Below are positions 61,633 through 64,000 of a stretch of DNA of 64,000 bases, piece after piece; position 1 is the first letter of the stretch; each line of letters opens with the position of its first letter. The DNA lies in assembly GCA_002816585.1 (NCBI GenBank), contig MUCT01000010.1:1-64000 (forward strand). Reading direction: 5' to 3'. This DNA comes from SAR202 cluster bacterium Io17-Chloro-G6. GTDB lineage: Bacteria > Chloroflexota > Dehalococcoidia > UBA3495. Under the pieces are notes generated by a model. That model ran no database searches. It was given only the letters and a program-made list of their open reading frames with translations, and was not told where the DNA came from. The position numbers and the translations under genes were made by a program.

Positions 61633-62046
61633 ATGGAGCATTTTGTTGTCGACACGAATATATTGGCAGCTTCATTCAATGGATCTGATTCGCTGCAACC
61701 ACAGTCTCCACAGTACATCGATGGGCTGGAGAACGGAAGCTATATATTTCATCTACCAATGTTGGTCATTGCCGAATTGATTGGCACGATGAGCAGAATA
61801 CCGACCGCCAATCGGTTCGCGCTTTTGGCTAGGACTAACCAAAGTCTAAGAGATTGGGAGCGATCTGGAAAAATCTTACTTTATCCACTTGACCGGGATC
61901 GTCTCGAGCTTTCCGTGAGAGTTGCTCAGAGAGACCGCCTGAAAGGCGCCGACTCAGTGATCGCGGCTCTCGCAGAAGAATTAGGAATGCCTCTCAAGAC
62001 CTTTGATGAAGAAATTATCACTCGGTTCTCCCAGGCTTCCACATGA
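61633..62046 (+). CDS. PIN-domain protein (VapC-like)
   Basis: A 137-residue PIN RNase fold: FVVDTNILAASFNG (first acidic residue), MLVIAELIGTM (Glu), and DRLKGADSVIAALAEELGMPLKTFDEEI (late Asp cluster). VapC-like members cut RNA and are held by an antitoxin. The upstream TPR-like gene ends 6 nt before, and recR starts in a 4-nt ATGA overlap, so it is coupled to recR. No AbrB/MazE-type antitoxin is visible. Confidence 0.85.
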   Translation: MEHFVVDTNILAASFNGSDSLQPQSPQYIDGLENGSYIFHLPMLVIAELIGTMSRIPTANRFALLARTNQSLRDWERSGKILLYPLDRDRLELSVRVAQRDRLKGADSVIAALAEELGMPLKTFDEEIITRFSQAST

Positions 62047-62657
62047 CTCAAGAGAACCTCTCCGGCGCGGCCCCTTCTTTGGCCCGGTTGGTTCAGGAAC
62101 TGAACCGGCTTCCAGGCATTGGCCCCAAGAGCGCCCAGCGCCTGGCCTACTACATCATCCGGCTGCCCGACGATGAGGCTTACGCCCTGGCCGACGCTGT
62201 GACTTCCGTTAAGCAGAATGTCGTCTTCTGTGAGGATTGCCAGAACCTGACCGACTCCTCTCCTTGCCTGGTCTGCTCCGACCCGCGCCGTGACCGTACC
62301 ATGCTTTGCGTGGTGGAAGACCCCCTGGACGTGCTGGCAATGGAGCGCACCCAGAGCTACCGCGGCCTGTACCACGTACTCCATGGCGTGATATCGCCGA
62401 TCAACGGCATCGGACCAGACCAATTAAAGCTAAAAGAGCTATTTGTCCGCCTAGCCCAGCCTGAGTTGACCGAGATGGTGGTGGCCACCAATCCCACCCT
62501 AGAGGGCGAGGCCACTGCCATGTACATCCGCCGCCACAAGGGCCGGGAAGACCTGCGCATCACCCATCTTGCCAGAGGACTGCCGGTTGGTGGATCATTG
62601 GAATACACTGACGAGACCACTTTGACCAGGGCGTTTCAGGGTCGCCAAGAGATTTAA
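62043..62657 (+). CDS. recR: Recombination protein RecR
   Basis: A 204-residue protein: HhH LNRLPGIGPKSAQRLAYYII, zinc finger CEDCQNLTDSSPCLVC, and Toprim VVEDPLDVLAMERT. RecR with RecO loads RecA onto gapped DNA. It starts inside the PIN gene stop and recO follows 2 nt after its stop. Usually it follows ybaB directly; here two genes intervene. Confidence 0.95.
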   Translation: MTQENLSGAAPSLARLVQELNRLPGIGPKSAQRLAYYIIRLPDDEAYALADAVTSVKQNVVFCEDCQNLTDSSPCLVCSDPRRDRTMLCVVEDPLDVLAMERTQSYRGLYHVLHGVISPINGIGPDQLKLKELFVRLAQPELTEMVVATNPTLEGEATAMYIRRHKGREDLRITHLARGLPVGGSLEYTDETTLTRAFQGRQEI

Positions 62658-62659
62658 TC

Positions 62660-63439
62660 ATGGCCCCTCCCAGGACCTACCGCTGCGAAGCCATCATCCT
62701 GAGCTACACCCCCTTGGGTGAGGCCGACCTACTGGTCACCATGTTCACCAGGGAACAGGGAAAGGTCCGGGCCGTCGGCAAGGGAGCCCGGCGGTCGACT
62801 AGCAAATTGGTGGGCCACCTGGAACCTTTGACCGTGGTCAGGATGTCCATGGCCCACGGCCGCTCCATGGACATCATATCCCAAGCGGAGGTTGTGCAGA
62901 GCTTCGCTGGGCTTAAAGAAGACCTGACGGCAATCACCAAAGGCCTGTATCTGGCCGAGTTGGTGGACGGTTTTGGGTCCGAGGCCAGCGCAAATCCAGA
63001 TTTGTTCCAGTTGACGTTAGACTCCTTGCGGGCCGTGCAGGCCGATCCGTCTTCGGACATGCCCCTGCGGTCCTTTGAATTCCACCTCCTGCAGGTGTCG
63101 GGCCTGATGCCGGAACTGTACCATTGCGTGGAGTGCCGGCAGGAGCTTGAACCCGGCGCCCACCGCTTCAGCCCAAACGTTGGTGGTACACTGTGTCCGG
63201 ATTGCAACCCAGACGACGCCCACCTACGGCCTCTGTCCCTTCGCGCTCTGAAAGTGCTGCGCCTCTTCGACCGGAGCAGCATCACCGAGGCCTGCAAATT
63301 GTCCGTAGACGGCAGCCTGGCCGAGGAGCTAAAGAGCCTGCTTTCGACCACCGTGGGCTATTGGCTGGGTAAGGAAATTCGCTCTAACTCGTTCCTTGAA
63401 TGCCTACACAAAGAGTCGCTTCCTGAGGTATATATCTAG
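62660..63439 (+). CDS. recO: DNA repair protein RecO
   Basis: A 259-residue RecO: N-terminal OB fold YRCEAIILSYTPLGEADLLVTMFTREQGKVRAVGKGARR, and a Zn site YHCVECRQELEPGAHRFSPNVGGTLCPDC. It anneals DNA and works with RecR in RecF-pathway repair. Adjacent to recR with a 2-nt gap. Confidence 0.93.
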   Translation: MAPPRTYRCEAIILSYTPLGEADLLVTMFTREQGKVRAVGKGARRSTSKLVGHLEPLTVVRMSMAHGRSMDIISQAEVVQSFAGLKEDLTAITKGLYLAELVDGFGSEASANPDLFQLTLDSLRAVQADPSSDMPLRSFEFHLLQVSGLMPELYHCVECRQELEPGAHRFSPNVGGTLCPDCNPDDAHLRPLSLRALKVLRLFDRSSITEACKLSVDGSLAEELKSLLSTTVGYWLGKEIRSNSFLECLHKESLPEVYI

Positions 63440-63522
63440 GGCTTAATAGCTCATTTTTGAGCGGGGCCCGCAGTTTCAGGTCCAAATATAGGGCTACCGT
63501 TCCTCGATTCGAAAGGTAAATA

Positions 63523-64000
63523 ATGTTTGCCAAGGTATTGATCGCCAACCGGGGCGAGATCGCCTGCCGGATAATCCGCACCTGCCAAAGGATGGCCATA
63601 AAGACCGTCGCTATCTATTCGACGGTTGACCATGAAGCGCTACACGTCAAAATGGCCGACGAGGCCATTCTGGTCGGCGAAGCCCCTCCCCACGACAGCT
63701 ACCTGAACATGGAAAAGATCCTGAACGCCGCCAAGGCGTCCGGCGCTGAGGCCATCCACCCCGGCTACGGTTTCCTCTCTGAAAACTCTGACTTCGCCCG
63801 GCTTTGCCATGAATCTGGCGTGTGCTTTATCGGACCGGACTCAGACGTCATCGATAAGATGGGCGATAAGCTGCACTCGCGCAAGCTGGCTCGGAAGGCC
63901 GGGCTTCCCATCCTCCCCGGCACAGATGATGCGGTGTCCAACGAGCACGCTGCCGGAAAAGCCTGGGAACTAGGCTTCCCACTGATGGTCAAAGCGGCCG
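63523..64000 (+). CDS. Biotin carboxylase, N-terminal part (cut by window end)
   Basis: The first ~159 codons of an acetyl-/propionyl-/pyruvate-carboxylase-type biotin carboxylase: KVLIANRGEIACRIIRTCQRM, TVAIYSTVDHEALHVKMADEA, AIHPGYGFLSENSDFARLCHESG, IGPDSDVIDKMGDK, ending in KAA of the ATP-grasp region. It carboxylates biotin with bicarbonate and ATP. Whether it is AccC, a fused alpha subunit or pyruvate carboxylase cannot be seen because the rest is outside. The frame is open to the window edge. The start ATG at 63523 follows gaaaggtaaata. Confidence 0.9.
   Translation, partial: MFAKVLIANRGEIACRIIRTCQRMAIKTVAIYSTVDHEALHVKMADEAILVGEAPPHDSYLNMEKILNAAKASGAEAIHPGYGFLSENSDFARLCHESGVCFIGPDSDVIDKMGDKLHSRKLARKAGLPILPGTDDAVSNEHAAGKAWELGFPLMVKAA

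Noticed and set aside
1..64000. CRISPR arrays, rRNA genes, prophage genes
   Set aside because: No regularly spaced repeats, rRNA-like sequence or capsid/tail/terminase homology were seen.

Overview
The window looks like chromosomal DNA of an uncultured Chloroflexota bacterium, most like the Dehalococcoidia/SAR202 group. That placement is inference from gene content, with no marker phylogeny behind it. It rests on three luciferase-like flavin monooxygenase paralogs, many small catabolic enzymes (extradiol dioxygenase, dienelactone hydrolase, SDR, CoA-transferase, CMD, SMP-30), beta-propeller proteins, long FtsX-type ABC permeases, LuxR-type ATPase regulators and fairly high GC.

Layout. 1-2.8 kb: a truncated response regulator next to a tandem repeat, a HEAT/TPR protein with a C-terminal CFI-box, and a flavoprotein remnant. 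2.8-12.2 kb: a catabolic block (quinone reductase, LLM oxidoreductase, dienelactone hydrolase, LigB-type dioxygenase, two alpha/beta hydrolases, GNAT, VOC protein, ThDP enzyme). 12.3-18.3 kb: the most unusual part, two paralogous modules facing each other. Each has a small protein with an in-frame UGA in a U-G-S-C motif, read here as a selenocysteine protein of the UGSC type, next to a ~346-residue partner protein of unknown function. Both UGA codons are followed at the same distance by a hairpin with a GU-containing loop, as a bacterial SECIS would be. Between the modules lie a hotdog thioesterase, an LLM oxidoreductase and an NHL propeller protein. 18.6-24.3 kb: an exported protein, a large LuxR regulator, a third LLM enzyme and a cupin. 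24.4-32.9 kb: a four-gene ABC exporter operon with two very large FtsX-like permeases. 33.3-40.6 kb: SDR, NucS-like nuclease, CoA-transferase pair, propeller protein, a HicB-HicA pair (hicA appears to start at ATT) and a tartrate/isopropylmalate dehydrogenase homolog. 40.9-42.8 kb: an ATPase plus PIN-like pair resembling a defence module, each gene carrying a one-base frameshift. 42.8-46.5 kb: cobalamin late-assembly genes (cobC-like, cobQ, cobU, pduX-like). 46.7-53.9 kb: DUF5679 mini-gene, CMD, class IV aminotransferase, SMP-30, sarcosine-oxidase-like enzyme, PAC2, endonuclease III, argC. 53.97-55.6 kb: tRNA-Glu with a decayed 1.5-kb integrated element bounded by a 50-bp direct repeat. 55.6-64 kb: PPOX protein, TlpA-like redoxin, arylsulfotransferase-like protein, ybeY, then dnaX-ybaB-(TPR-PIN)-recR-recO and the start of a biotin carboxylase gene.

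No selenocysteine machinery (selA, selB, selC, selD) lies in the window, so the selenoprotein reading depends on the rest of the genome. Apart from tRNA-Glu no RNA gene was recognised, and no CRISPR array or rRNA is present.
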